Source: Mesorhizobium sp. WSM2240
GTDB taxonomy: Bacteria; Pseudomonadota; Alphaproteobacteria; Rhizobiales; Rhizobiaceae
Length of the DNA: 64,000 nucleotides
Direction: 5' to 3'
Assembly: GCF_040438645.1 (NCBI RefSeq)
Contig: NZ_CP159253.1
Span: 1,798,001 to 1,862,000 of the forward strand
Both the position numbers and the translations under genes were made by a program. The first letter of the stretch is position 1, and each line of letters starts with the position of its first letter. Below the pieces are notes generated by a model. It had not been told where the DNA came from. It made no database searches and saw only the letters and a list, made by a program, of their open reading frames with translations. This document shows positions 56,627 through 64,000 of the stretch, in pieces.

Positions 56627-57468
56627 ACCCGACCTTCGCGATAGCTTTCGGCGGCGGCGGAGCACGGGGCCTCGCCCACATTCATGTCATCGAGGCGTTG
56701 GACGAACTTGGCATCAAGCCGGTCGCAATATCGGGTTCGTCGATCGGCGCTATCATGGGCGCGGGGATGGCTGCGGGGATGACCGGCAAGGAAATCCACG
56801 ACTTTGCCCGCTCGATCCTGTGCCGGCGCACGGAGGTGGCGAGCCGCATGTGGCGCGCCCGTCCGGGCAGCTTCGCCGAAGTGATGGAAAGCGGAATACG
56901 CGTCAGCCAGTTCAACATCGAACGCATTATCAAGGCGTTCTTGCCCGACGCGATCCCCGATACCTTCGCCGAACTGCAGATTCCGCTCAAGGTCACCGCC
57001 ACCGATTTCTTCGGCCATAGCCTGGAAGTTTTCAGCGAAGGGGACCTTCACTCGGCGCTCGCCGCGTCGGCGGCGATACCGGCCATATTCCGTCCGGTCC
57101 GCCGCAACGGGCGGCTGCTGATCGATGGCGGAATTTACAATCCCGTCCCATTCGACCTCGTGACCGGCGAGGCCGACATCGTGATCGCAATCGACGTCGT
57201 CGGCGCACCGGACGAAAACGGCCGCAAGAAACCCAATTCGATCGACCTGATGTTTGGCGCGTCGCAATTGATGATGCAGTCGATCATCGCCGCCAAGCTG
57301 CTGCAAAGTCAGCCCGATATATTCCTGCGGCCGCCGGTTTCGCGTTTCCGCGCGCTCAATTTCCTGAAGATCGACGCTGTGATGCACGAGACGGCGGCGA
57401 TCAAGGACGAACTGAAACGCGCGGTGGAGAAGGCGGTCGGCGTGCGCGAAAAGGTGGCGCAGTTATAG
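56623..57468 (+). CDS. patatin-like phospholipase
   Basis: 281 residues. Oxyanion-hole GGGGARGLAH, nucleophile elbow GSSIG and the catalytic Asp in LIDGGIYNPVP give the Ser-Asp dyad of RssA/patatin lipases. No signal peptide, so cytosolic or membrane-surface. Overlaps the M16 gene by four bases, making a three-gene operon. Confidence 0.92.
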   Translation: MNPTFAIAFGGGGARGLAHIHVIEALDELGIKPVAISGSSIGAIMGAGMAAGMTGKEIHDFARSILCRRTEVASRMWRARPGSFAEVMESGIRVSQFNIERIIKAFLPDAIPDTFAELQIPLKVTATDFFGHSLEVFSEGDLHSALAASAAIPAIFRPVRRNGRLLIDGGIYNPVPFDLVTGEADIVIAIDVVGAPDENGRKKPNSIDLMFGASQLMMQSIIAAKLLQSQPDIFLRPPVSRFRALNFLKIDAVMHETAAIKDELKRAVEKAVGVREKVAQL

Positions 57469-57624
57469 GCATCGCGCGGTCCGAACCGGCCATCCAAGAC
57501 GAAATGACGAGCCATCGCCGGTGACGGCCTGTGGCTTCTTGCGCCATTGCACAAGCAGGGGCAGGGCAATAGATGGTTCTGGCAAGCGCACGCGCCGCTC
57601 TGCGAACCGAACAGGAATGACCAA

Positions 57625-58968
57625 ATGAACGAAGCGCCCGATGCCGCGAAACTGACCGACCAGGTCGCGGCCCTGGTGGAGGCCGCCAAGACGGCCGGCG
57701 CCGACGCAGCGGATGCGGTCGCGGTGCGCGGCCGCTCGACCAGTGTCTCGGTGCGTCTCGGCAAGGTCGAAGGAACCGAAGCTTCCGAAAGCGATGATGT
57801 TTCGCTGCGGGTCTTCGTCGGCCAGCGGGTCGCCAGTGTTTCGGCGACCGCAGCTTCCGATCCGAAGACGCTTGCTGAACGAGCCGTGGCGATGGCCAAG
57901 GTTTCGCCCGAGGATCCGTATCAGGGCCTTGCCGACGCCTCGTTACTGGCCTCGAAAATACGCGATCTCGATCTCTTCGACCCGACTGCCGTCTCAGCCG
58001 AAAAGCTGAAGGAGGATGCGCTCGCCGCCGAAGAGGCGGCGCTGGCTGTGCCCGGCGTCACTAATTCGAGCGGCAGCAGCGCGAGCGCCGGCCTTGGCGG
58101 GTTGGTGCTGGCTACATCGCACGGCTTTCTCGGCCATTATGTCGGTTCGCGCTTTTCGCGCTCGGCCAGCGTCATCGCCGGCGAGGGCACTGGCATGGAG
58201 CGCGACTACGAGTTTTCCTCGCGCCAGCATTTTGTGGACCTCGATTCGCCGCAATGGGTTGGACGCCGGGCGGCCGAACGTGCGGTGCGCAGGCTGAACG
58301 CACGCAAGGCCAAGACCGGGCCAGTGGACGTGGTGTTCGATCCGCGCGTGGCGCGGGGCATTGCGGGCCATCTCGCCAGCGCGATCAATGGCGCGTCGGT
58401 CGCGCGCAAGACCAGCTTTCTGCGCGACATGATGGGCAAGCAGGTGGCGGCCTCCGCCATTACCGTGATCGACGAACCGCTCCGTGTGCGGGGCCAGGCC
58501 TCGCGGCCGTTCGACGGCGAGGGAGTCGAGGGACAGAAGCTGACGATGGTCGAAAATGGGGTGCTCATGCACTGGTTTCTGTCGACCTCGGCGGCGAAGG
58601 AACTCGGGCTCACGACCAATGGCCGCGGCGCCCGCAGCGGCTCGTCGGTGTCGCCGTCCTCGACAAACCTCTCGATCGAGCCGGGAGAAAGAACGCCGGA
58701 GGAACTGATCGCGTCGCTGAAGACCGGCTTCTACGTCACCGAAGTGTTCGGCCAGGGCGTCAACATGATCACCGGCGAATACAGCCGCGGCGCTTCGGGC
58801 TTCTGGATCGAGAATGGCGAGCTCGCCCATCCGGTTTCCGAGGTGACTATCGCCTCCAACCTCAAGGACATGTTCCTGAACATGGCGCCTGCGAGCGACC
58901 TCGATCGCAATTTCGCCACCGCCGCGCCGACGCTGCTGATCGAAGGAATGACCCTTGCCGGTAGTTGA
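57625..58968 (+). CDS. pmbA: metallopeptidase TldE/PmbA
   Basis: 447 residues, PmbA length. The conserved regions VVFDPRVARGIAGHLASAINGASVARKTSFLRD and GVNMITGEYSRGASGFWIENGELAHPVSEVTIASNLKDMF identify the TldE subunit, the partner of TldD in degrading modified peptides. TldE lacks the TldD zinc motif HExxxH, and none is seen. AGGA precedes ATG 57625. The next gene overlaps its end by 14 bases. Confidence 0.92.
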   Translation: MNEAPDAAKLTDQVAALVEAAKTAGADAADAVAVRGRSTSVSVRLGKVEGTEASESDDVSLRVFVGQRVASVSATAASDPKTLAERAVAMAKVSPEDPYQGLADASLLASKIRDLDLFDPTAVSAEKLKEDALAAEEAALAVPGVTNSSGSSASAGLGGLVLATSHGFLGHYVGSRFSRSASVIAGEGTGMERDYEFSSRQHFVDLDSPQWVGRRAAERAVRRLNARKAKTGPVDVVFDPRVARGIAGHLASAINGASVARKTSFLRDMMGKQVAASAITVIDEPLRVRGQASRPFDGEGVEGQKLTMVENGVLMHWFLSTSAAKELGLTTNGRGARSGSSVSPSSTNLSIEPGERTPEELIASLKTGFYVTEVFGQGVNMITGEYSRGASGFWIENGELAHPVSEVTIASNLKDMFLNMAPASDLDRNFATAAPTLLIEGMTLAGS

Positions 58969-59758
58969 TCGAGTGGACGCGGCCGAAACGACCAGCGATC
59001 TGCCGCTGTTGCGGGAGGCGGCGCGCGAGGCCGGCAAGATCGCGCTGCGTTACTTCAGGCAAAGTCCGGAAGTGTGGATGAAAACTGGCCAATCCCCAGT
59101 CAGCGAGGCCGATTTCGCGGTCGACCGCTATTTGCGAGAGACGCTGCTGGCGGCGCGGCCGGACTATGGCTGGTTGTCTGAAGAGACGCTCGATTCGGCA
59201 GAGAGGCTTGGCTCGCGGCGTCTCTTCGTGGTCGATCCGATCGACGGAACACGCGGCTTTCTCGATGGCCGGACCGCATGGTGCGTCAGCATCGCTGTGG
59301 TGGAGGAAGGCGCGCCGATAGCGGGCGTGCTCGAATGCCCGGCGCGCGACGAAACTTTTTGGGCCGCGCCAGGCATGGGCACCAGGAAGAACGGAGCGGC
59401 GCTCGAAGTGCGCGACATCGGCGATGCGCCTGAAATCGCCGGCCCCAAGCAGATGATCAATGCAATGCCGCAGAACTGGCGCGACCGTTGCCGGCCGATA
59501 GCCTACATACCATCACTGGCCTACCGGATAGCGATGATCGCCGACGGCAAGCTCGATGCGACATTCATCAAACCGAACGCCCAGGACTGGGATCTCGCCG
59601 CCGCCGACCTGATATTGCGCGAGGCCGGCGGCAAGGTGCTGACCTACAAGGGCAAGCCGCCGGTCTATGGCGGCGCGGTCACCACGCATGGCAAGCTCGT
59701 GGCCGGCAGCGGCAGGTTGCTGGACGTGATGGGCCGCGTGATCGCCGAGCAGGCGTAG
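58955..59758 (+). CDS. inositol monophosphatase-family phosphatase (CysQ-like)
   Basis: 267 residues. Metal-binding Glu in WLSEETLDS, the signature DPIDGTRGFLDG, and the C-terminal Asp in NAQDWDLAAADLILREAGG are all present. The family covers inositol phosphatase and 3'-phosphoadenosine 5'-phosphatase; I cannot separate the two. Start taken at TTG 58955 with AAGGAA eight bases upstream; GTG 58973 is the alternative. Its TAG stop coincides with the beginning of palindromic element B. Confidence 0.85.
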   Translation: MPVVDRVDAAETTSDLPLLREAAREAGKIALRYFRQSPEVWMKTGQSPVSEADFAVDRYLRETLLAARPDYGWLSEETLDSAERLGSRRLFVVDPIDGTRGFLDGRTAWCVSIAVVEEGAPIAGVLECPARDETFWAAPGMGTRKNGAALEVRDIGDAPEIAGPKQMINAMPQNWRDRCRPIAYIPSLAYRIAMIADGKLDATFIKPNAQDWDLAAADLILREAGGKVLTYKGKPPVYGGAVTTHGKLVAGSGRLLDVMGRVIAEQA

Positions 59759-59898
59759 GTGTGTCGAGATTCAGGTGAGGCCGGCCTGCAAATGGCAGAT
59801 TTCTGCGCTTCCGGTACTCACGTATCAAACGTACGCTCCGTTCCGGTTCTCGAAATCTACCATTTTCGACTCGGCCTGACCCGAACCTCGATACACCC
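59758..59898. repeat. 141-bp imperfect palindromic element, copy B
   Basis: Second copy of the element at 50612-50754. The central hairpin is CGTAT-CAAAC-GTACG (59821-59835), with base changes on both arms relative to copy A. It begins on the last base of the phosphatase stop codon and ends about 100 bases before the DUF4170 gene. Confidence 0.9.
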
Positions 59899-59994
59899 TG
59901 GCGGGTACAGACCAAACCAGCTGGAAATAGTTTCAAACCGAACCGAACTGCTTTAGACAGTTGCCGTTTGCCGAACATGGATTCAAGGAAGACG

Positions 59995-60246
59995 ATGCCC
60001 GAGAACGACGGAAACAAACAGCTTTTGCATCTGGTGTTCGGGGGCGAACTGAAGTCGCTGGGCTCGACCGAGTTCCGCGATCTCGACGCGCTCGATATTG
60101 TCGGCATCTATCCCGACTACGCGTCGGCGAAGTCGGCCTGGAAAGCCAAGGCGCAGGCCAGCGTCGACAACGCTCACATGCGCTATTTCGTGGTCCATCT
60201 GCACCGCCTGCTGCAGCCAGAGGCCAAGGCATCCGGTTCGAGCTGA
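59995..60246 (+). CDS. DUF4170 family protein
   Basis: 83 residues. The pattern LLHLVFGGELKSL...LDALDIVGIYPDYASAKSAWKAKAQASVDNAHMRYFVVHLHRLL matches the DUF4170 family found next to lipid A genes in Rhizobiales. Function unknown. ATG 59995 has AAGGAAG five bases before it; longer forms from 59968 or 59977 are possible. Stop overlaps the next start (TGATG). Confidence 0.88.
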   Translation: MPENDGNKQLLHLVFGGELKSLGSTEFRDLDALDIVGIYPDYASAKSAWKAKAQASVDNAHMRYFVVHLHRLLQPEAKASGSS

Positions 60247-61034
60247 TGACGTCCGGACCAGGCGCGCCGACGGCCATCCGGGCCAAGGCCAAGAAAAAGC
60301 GCGACGCCGGTGCGCTGAAGACCTTCTGGCGCAAGGCGCGCAAGCCGCTGGCGCAGTCGCGCTTCGTCAAAGGCGCCATCGCCACGATGCTGGTGCATTG
60401 GCTGCGGCTCGTCAGGTTCACCAATCCGCTGGCCAAGGGCTCCGCCGACCTGGAGAAGGCGAACGCCGAAATGGCGCCGGCTATCGTCGCGATGTGGCAT
60501 GGCCAGCACTTGCTCGCGCCGGCGGTCTATCCGCGCGGGCGAGGGCTGGTGGCGATGGTTTCGCGCAGCGCCGATGCCGAGCTCAACGCGCTGGTGGTCG
60601 AGAAATTCGGCCTGCAGGCGGTGCGCGGTTCGGGCGGCCGGGTCGACAAGCGCCATCTCGACAAGGGCGGCGCGCGTGCGCTCATCGCCCTGAAAAAGGC
60701 GCTCGATGCCGGCATGAATGTCTGCATGATCGCAGACATTCCGCATGGGACACCGCGTCAGGCCGGACTCGGCATCGTGACGCTGGCGCGGCTGACCGGT
60801 CGGCCGATCGTTCCGGTGGCGATAACCACCAGCCGCCGCAAGGTGCTGGAGAAGAGCTGGGACAAGACGACCGTCAACATGCCGTTCGGGCGCTGCGCCG
60901 TGACGGTCGGCGAGCCCGTCCTTGTTTCCGCTAAGGCGGACGAGGCCGAGATGGAATTGAAGCGCCAGGAGGTGACCGCCTCGCTCAACGCCGCGACGGA
61001 AGACGCCTACCGCATCGCCGACGGTGCCCGATGA
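60246..61034 (+). CDS. lysophospholipid acyltransferase-family protein (DUF374)
   Basis: 262 residues. Central features: IVAMWHGQHLLAPA, MVSRSADAELNALVVEKFGLQAVRGSG and ADIPHGTPRQAGLGIVTLARLTGRPIVPVA, the DUF374 acyltransferase-like signature. The canonical HX4D is replaced by WHGQH. Predicted to act at the inner membrane on lipid A or phospholipid. Translationally coupled on both sides (TGATG and ATGA). Confidence 0.86.
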   Translation: MTSGPGAPTAIRAKAKKKRDAGALKTFWRKARKPLAQSRFVKGAIATMLVHWLRLVRFTNPLAKGSADLEKANAEMAPAIVAMWHGQHLLAPAVYPRGRGLVAMVSRSADAELNALVVEKFGLQAVRGSGGRVDKRHLDKGGARALIALKKALDAGMNVCMIADIPHGTPRQAGLGIVTLARLTGRPIVPVAITTSRRKVLEKSWDKTTVNMPFGRCAVTVGEPVLVSAKADEAEMELKRQEVTASLNAATEDAYRIADGAR

Positions 61035-62344
61035 GTGAACGCTGGGCGCGCGCATTGCTGTCGAGCTACCGCCTTGCGGGCGCCGCCGTCTATCCGCTGA
61101 TCGGCACCTATGTCGCCTGGCGCGCCTCCAAGGGCAAGGAAGACCGCACTCGCCGCCGTGAACGCTACGGCCTGGCGGGCAGGGAACGCCCAAGCGGGCC
61201 GGTGATCTGGGTGCATGCCGCGAGCGTCGGCGAGACGATCGCCGTCGTTCCACTGGTGCAGCATATACTGGGCTACGGCGTGAACGTGGTGCTGACGACC
61301 GGCACGGTAACCTCCGCGCATGTGGCGGAAGAGCGCCTGGGAAACAGCATCATCCATCAATATGTGCCGCTTGATCTGAAGCCGGCGGTAAGCCGCTTCC
61401 TCGACCATTGGCAGCCCGATCTCGCCATCATTGCCGAATCCGAAATCTGGCCGATGACCATACTGGAACTCGGCTCGCGGCGGGTGCCGCAGGTGCTGGT
61501 CAATGGACGGCTTTCGGACCGTTCCTTCAAATCGTGGAAGAAGCGCGCCTATCTGGCCGAGGCGCTGTTCGAGAATCTGGCGCATGTGGTCGCCCAGTCG
61601 GAGGCGGACGGCGAGCGCTTCCAGGCCCTGGGCGCCAGGCCGGTCACCGTGTCGGGCAATCTGAAGGTCGACACCGTGCCGCCGCCCGCAGACGGAAAGG
61701 CGTTGGCATCGCTGCAGCGTCAGATCGGCCGGCGTCCGACCTGGGCGGCCGTCTCCACCCATGACGGCGAGGAGGCGGTGGCGGCGGAGGTCCATGCGAT
61801 GCTGCGCGGACGCCATCGCGGCCTCCTCACCGTCATCGTACCACGCCATCCCGAACGCACGGACGCGATCGCCGCCCAGTTCACCGCCATGGGCCTGAAC
61901 GTCGCCCGGCGCAGCGCCGGCGCGAAGGTAACCGCAGACACCGACATTCTGCTCGGCGACACGATCGGCGAGATGGGGCTTTACCTCCGCCTGACCGAAA
62001 TCGCCTTTGTCGGGCGCTCGCTGACGTCGGAAGGTGGACAGAATCCACTGGAGCCGGCGATGCTCGACACCGCCGTCCTGGCAGGCCGCAACGTGCAGAA
62101 TTTCCGGGAAGCCTATCAGCGGTTGATCGACAGCGGCGGGGCGAAGCTGGTGCGCGACCGCGACATGCTGGCCGGCGCGGTCAATTACCTGCTCGTCAAC
62201 GAGGTCGCCCGCCATGAGATGATGGCGGCAGCCGCGGCGACCGTCGACCAGATGCGCGGCGCGCTCGCCATCACGCTCAGGGCGCTCGAGCCGTTCATCC
62301 AGCCGCTGGTGGTCAAGGCGCGGCTCGAAAGGCCGGGCAGGTAG
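61031..62344 (+). CDS. waaA: 3-deoxy-D-manno-octulosonic acid transferase
   Basis: 437 residues. An N-terminal membrane anchor (~10-25) precedes a GT-B glycosyltransferase: VIWVHAASVGETIAVVPLV with the catalytic Glu, ILTELG-like SEIWPMTILELG, and VGRSLTSEGGQNPLEPAML in the nucleotide-sugar site. It adds Kdo to lipid IVA. Overlaps the acyltransferase by ATGA; lpxK starts one base after its stop. Confidence 0.95.
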   Translation: MSERWARALLSSYRLAGAAVYPLIGTYVAWRASKGKEDRTRRRERYGLAGRERPSGPVIWVHAASVGETIAVVPLVQHILGYGVNVVLTTGTVTSAHVAEERLGNSIIHQYVPLDLKPAVSRFLDHWQPDLAIIAESEIWPMTILELGSRRVPQVLVNGRLSDRSFKSWKKRAYLAEALFENLAHVVAQSEADGERFQALGARPVTVSGNLKVDTVPPPADGKALASLQRQIGRRPTWAAVSTHDGEEAVAAEVHAMLRGRHRGLLTVIVPRHPERTDAIAAQFTAMGLNVARRSAGAKVTADTDILLGDTIGEMGLYLRLTEIAFVGRSLTSEGGQNPLEPAMLDTAVLAGRNVQNFREAYQRLIDSGGAKLVRDRDMLAGAVNYLLVNEVARHEMMAAAAATVDQMRGALAITLRALEPFIQPLVVKARLERPGR

Positions 62345-62345
62345 T

Positions 62346-63371
62346 ATGACCAGCGAAGCGCCTCCCTTCTGGTGGCAGAAGCCGGACTGGCGCGCTTATG
62401 CGCTGTCGCCGGTTTCGGCGCTTTATGGATACGTGGCGAGCCGCAGGATGGCGGCGGCGAGGCGGGAGAAGGTCGGGCTGCCGGTTCTTTGCATCGGCAA
62501 TTTCACGGTCGGAGGCACCGGCAAGACCCCGGTTGCCATCGCGCTGGCCAGACAGGCGAAGCGCATGCGGCTGAAGCCCGGCGTCCTTTCGCGAGGCCAT
62601 GGAGGCAGCTTCGCCGAGCCGCATATCGTCGATCCAGCGCATGACAGCGCCAAGCATGTCGGCGACGAGCCGCTGCTTCTCGCCGAACATGCGCCGGTGG
62701 CCGTGACGCCGAACCGGGCGGCCGGCGCGGGGCTGCTCGTCGAACAGGGGTGCGATTTCCTGATCATGGATGACGGCTTCCAGAGCGCGCGCATCCATAT
62801 CGACTACGCGCTGTTGGTGGTCGATGCGCGCTACGGTCTCGGCAACGGCCATGTCATTCCCGGCGGCCCGATGCGCGCGCCGCTTGTGGATCAGCTGCGT
62901 TTCGCCGACGCTCTCCTAAAGATGGGAACGGGCAGCGGCGGCGATGAGGCGGTGCGCAAGGCCGCTCGCGCCGGCAAGCCGGTGTTCGAGGCGGCGACGC
63001 GGCCGAAGGATGCCGGCCGGTTTTCCGGTAAGCGGTTCCTTGCCTTCGCCGGCATCGGACATCCCGAAAAATTCTTTGATACCGTCGCCGATGCGGGTGG
63101 CGTCGTCGCGCTGACGCGCGCATTTCCCGACCATCATTTCTACAGCGACGACGAATTGCAGGAACTTGCCGCCACCGCGCGCGCTGGACAGTTGCGGCTG
63201 GTGACGACCGCCAAGGATGCGGCCAGGCTGCGCAATGGCGGAGCGCCGGCGGATTTCCTGAAGCGTCTGGATGTCCTGGAGATCGAAACGGTGTTTGACC
63301 TCGACCACGCGCCTGCACGCATCATCGAAGAGACGCTGGCCGCCTGGCGTCGGCGGCGCAACGGCGGCTGA
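62346..63371 (+). CDS. lpxK: tetraacyldisaccharide 4'-kinase
   Basis: 341 residues. P-loop NFTVGGTGKTPVAIALARQ, an N-terminal membrane-associated helix (ALSPVSALYGYVASRRMAAARR) and the MDDGFQSARIHIDYALLVVDARYGLGNGHVIPGGPMR region define LpxK. It phosphorylates lipid A disaccharide at the 4' position. Last gene of the lipid A cluster, convergent with the DUF2093 gene. Confidence 0.96.
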   Translation: MTSEAPPFWWQKPDWRAYALSPVSALYGYVASRRMAAARREKVGLPVLCIGNFTVGGTGKTPVAIALARQAKRMRLKPGVLSRGHGGSFAEPHIVDPAHDSAKHVGDEPLLLAEHAPVAVTPNRAAGAGLLVEQGCDFLIMDDGFQSARIHIDYALLVVDARYGLGNGHVIPGGPMRAPLVDQLRFADALLKMGTGSGGDEAVRKAARAGKPVFEAATRPKDAGRFSGKRFLAFAGIGHPEKFFDTVADAGGVVALTRAFPDHHFYSDDELQELAATARAGQLRLVTTAKDAARLRNGGAPADFLKRLDVLEIETVFDLDHAPARIIEETLAAWRRRRNGG

Positions 63372-63378
63372 GCCATAC

Positions 63379-63609
63379 CTACCGTTTGCGCAGGCTTGGA
63401 TCGGACTCGATCTCGCGCGTCAGCGAGGCTGCGGCGTTGAGGTAAGGCTCCTGCCGCGCGACGCTCCAGTATTTGAGCTCATCGAGCGGGATCTGCTCGC
63501 CGGTCACAGCGCAGCGGACGAAGGATCCAGGGCTGGTGACCTGGAAATCTCCGTCGAGGTAGCGAATGCGGGCTTCCCTGGCGCCGGGGCCTTCGAAGCG
63601 GTTCATCAT
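63379..63609 (-). CDS. DUF2093 domain protein
   Basis: 76 residues, MMNRFEGPGAREARIRYLDGDFQVTSPGSFVRCAVTGEQIPLDELKYWSVARQEPY, typical of the small alphaproteobacterial DUF2093 proteins located beside lpxK. A Cys in VRCAVTG is present. Start 63609 or 63606 (ATGATG); no clear ribosome-binding site. Function unknown. Confidence 0.85.
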   Translation of the reverse strand: MMNRFEGPGAREARIRYLDGDFQVTSPGSFVRCAVTGEQIPLDELKYWSVARQEPYLNAAASLTREIESDPSLRKR

Positions 63610-63728
63610 CGGACGTACTCTGGCGCTGTCACCCGTTTCTTCCGCCACAAATCCAGGACGAGGTCAAGGCGAGACGCCCACGGCGGCGACATTTATGCTC
63701 TCCGGATTCCGGCCGCGCGAAGTGGTGA

Positions 63729-64000
63729 TCAGGCTGCTCTGATCCGGCCCGGCACCGGGTGCCTTGGCTCGTAGAGCCCAAGCTTTCCGCCGCCAGGAAG
63801 CGGGACATGAGTCAGCAGACCCCATCCTTCGTCGGTTACCGCGGTGCATTCGACATTGCTCGAATTCAGCTCACGGACGGCGGCGTTGATGTCGTCGCAC
63901 ATCAGGTAGAGTTCGTGGGTCTCGCTCTCCGCCGTCGGGTGGATCGCGACTTCGGCGGGAGGCAAGGCGAATATCAGCCAGCCGCCGCCGGCATCGACAC
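63729..64000 (-). CDS. VOC (glyoxalase/bleomycin-resistance) family protein, partial
   Basis: The C-terminal ~90 residues are present. The frame is still open at the right edge (DAGGGWLIFALPPAEVAIHP precedes the inner ATG), so the start lies outside the window. ETHELYLMCDDINAAVRELNSSNVEC and GLLTHVPLPGGGKLGLYEPRHP match the second half of a VOC fold. Enzyme activity cannot be assigned. Confidence 0.78.
   Translation of the reverse strand, partial: VDAGGGWLIFALPPAEVAIHPTAESETHELYLMCDDINAAVRELNSSNVECTAVTDEGWGLLTHVPLPGGGKLGLYEPRHPVPGRIRAA

Overview
The window is about 64 kb of GC-rich chromosome. Gene content and order point to an alphaproteobacterium of the order Rhizobiales, most likely a Mesorhizobium-like member of the Phyllobacteriaceae. 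The reasons are an aapJQMP general amino-acid ABC operon, two groESL operons with CIRCE operators, the DUF4170 / acyltransferase / waaA / lpxK lipid A cluster, the tadA-rluB-rsmD cluster, and an EcfG-type general-stress promoter. I recognised no tRNA, rRNA, CRISPR array, complete insertion sequence or prophage.

Layout. 0-2.7 kb: a GH43 xylosidase-type enzyme and an adenylate cyclase fused to a YHS metal-binding domain. 2.8-5.1 kb: groESL copy 1 behind a CIRCE element. 5.1-10.7 kb: an arsenic island with two ArsR repressors, two unrelated arsenate reductases (LMW-phosphatase type and glutaredoxin type), an Acr3 pump, and a second module of a flavoprotein with a cysteine-rich tail plus an MFS transporter. 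10.7-19.7 kb: a stress-signalling locus with a hybrid histidine kinase and a 1914-residue soluble poly-HAMP hybrid kinase behind an EcfG-like promoter; a small wHTH-like protein and two small membrane proteins diverge from it. 19.7-27.9 kb: a cystathionine beta-lyase-type enzyme, aapJQMP, a DUF2459 protein, an FAD monooxygenase and a zinc-finger protein. 28-34.3 kb: ppk-ppx polyphosphate genes, two DoxX proteins and fumC. 34.3-36.6 kb: a divergent NIPSNAP / TetR pair with two palindromes, then a TauE/SafE exporter. 37-39.2 kb: groESL copy 2 with a perfect CIRCE. 39.3-44.4 kb: a small unknown protein, a structured intergenic region, a LysE exporter, a TadG-like vWA protein and a catalytically dead EAL protein. 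44.5-53.7 kb: a HAD hydrolase, ribF, ileS, a lipoprotein, tadA, rluB and rsmD. 53.8-64 kb: a paired M16 peptidase operon with a patatin lipase, then pmbA/tldE, an IMPase-family phosphatase, DUF4170, acyltransferase, waaA and lpxK, a DUF2093 protein and a VOC protein cut by the right edge.

How the genes work together. The ars genes cover sensing, reduction and efflux of arsenic. The flavoprotein/MFS pair after the second arsR looks like an additional, poorly understood detoxification branch. The two kinases overlap TGATG and are probably one transcript under general-stress control. ppk and ppx make and degrade polyphosphate. The acyltransferase, WaaA and LpxK act at the inner membrane on lipid A-Kdo assembly.

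Most notable unexplained structure. Two copies of a ~142-bp imperfect palindrome (50612-50754 and 59758-59898) each begin exactly at the TAG stop codon of the upstream gene and differ by compensatory base changes. A short palindrome is inserted in frame inside ileS. The other leads are the poly-HAMP kinase with its EcfG promoter, the cyclase-YHS fusion and the Cys-tailed flavoprotein.
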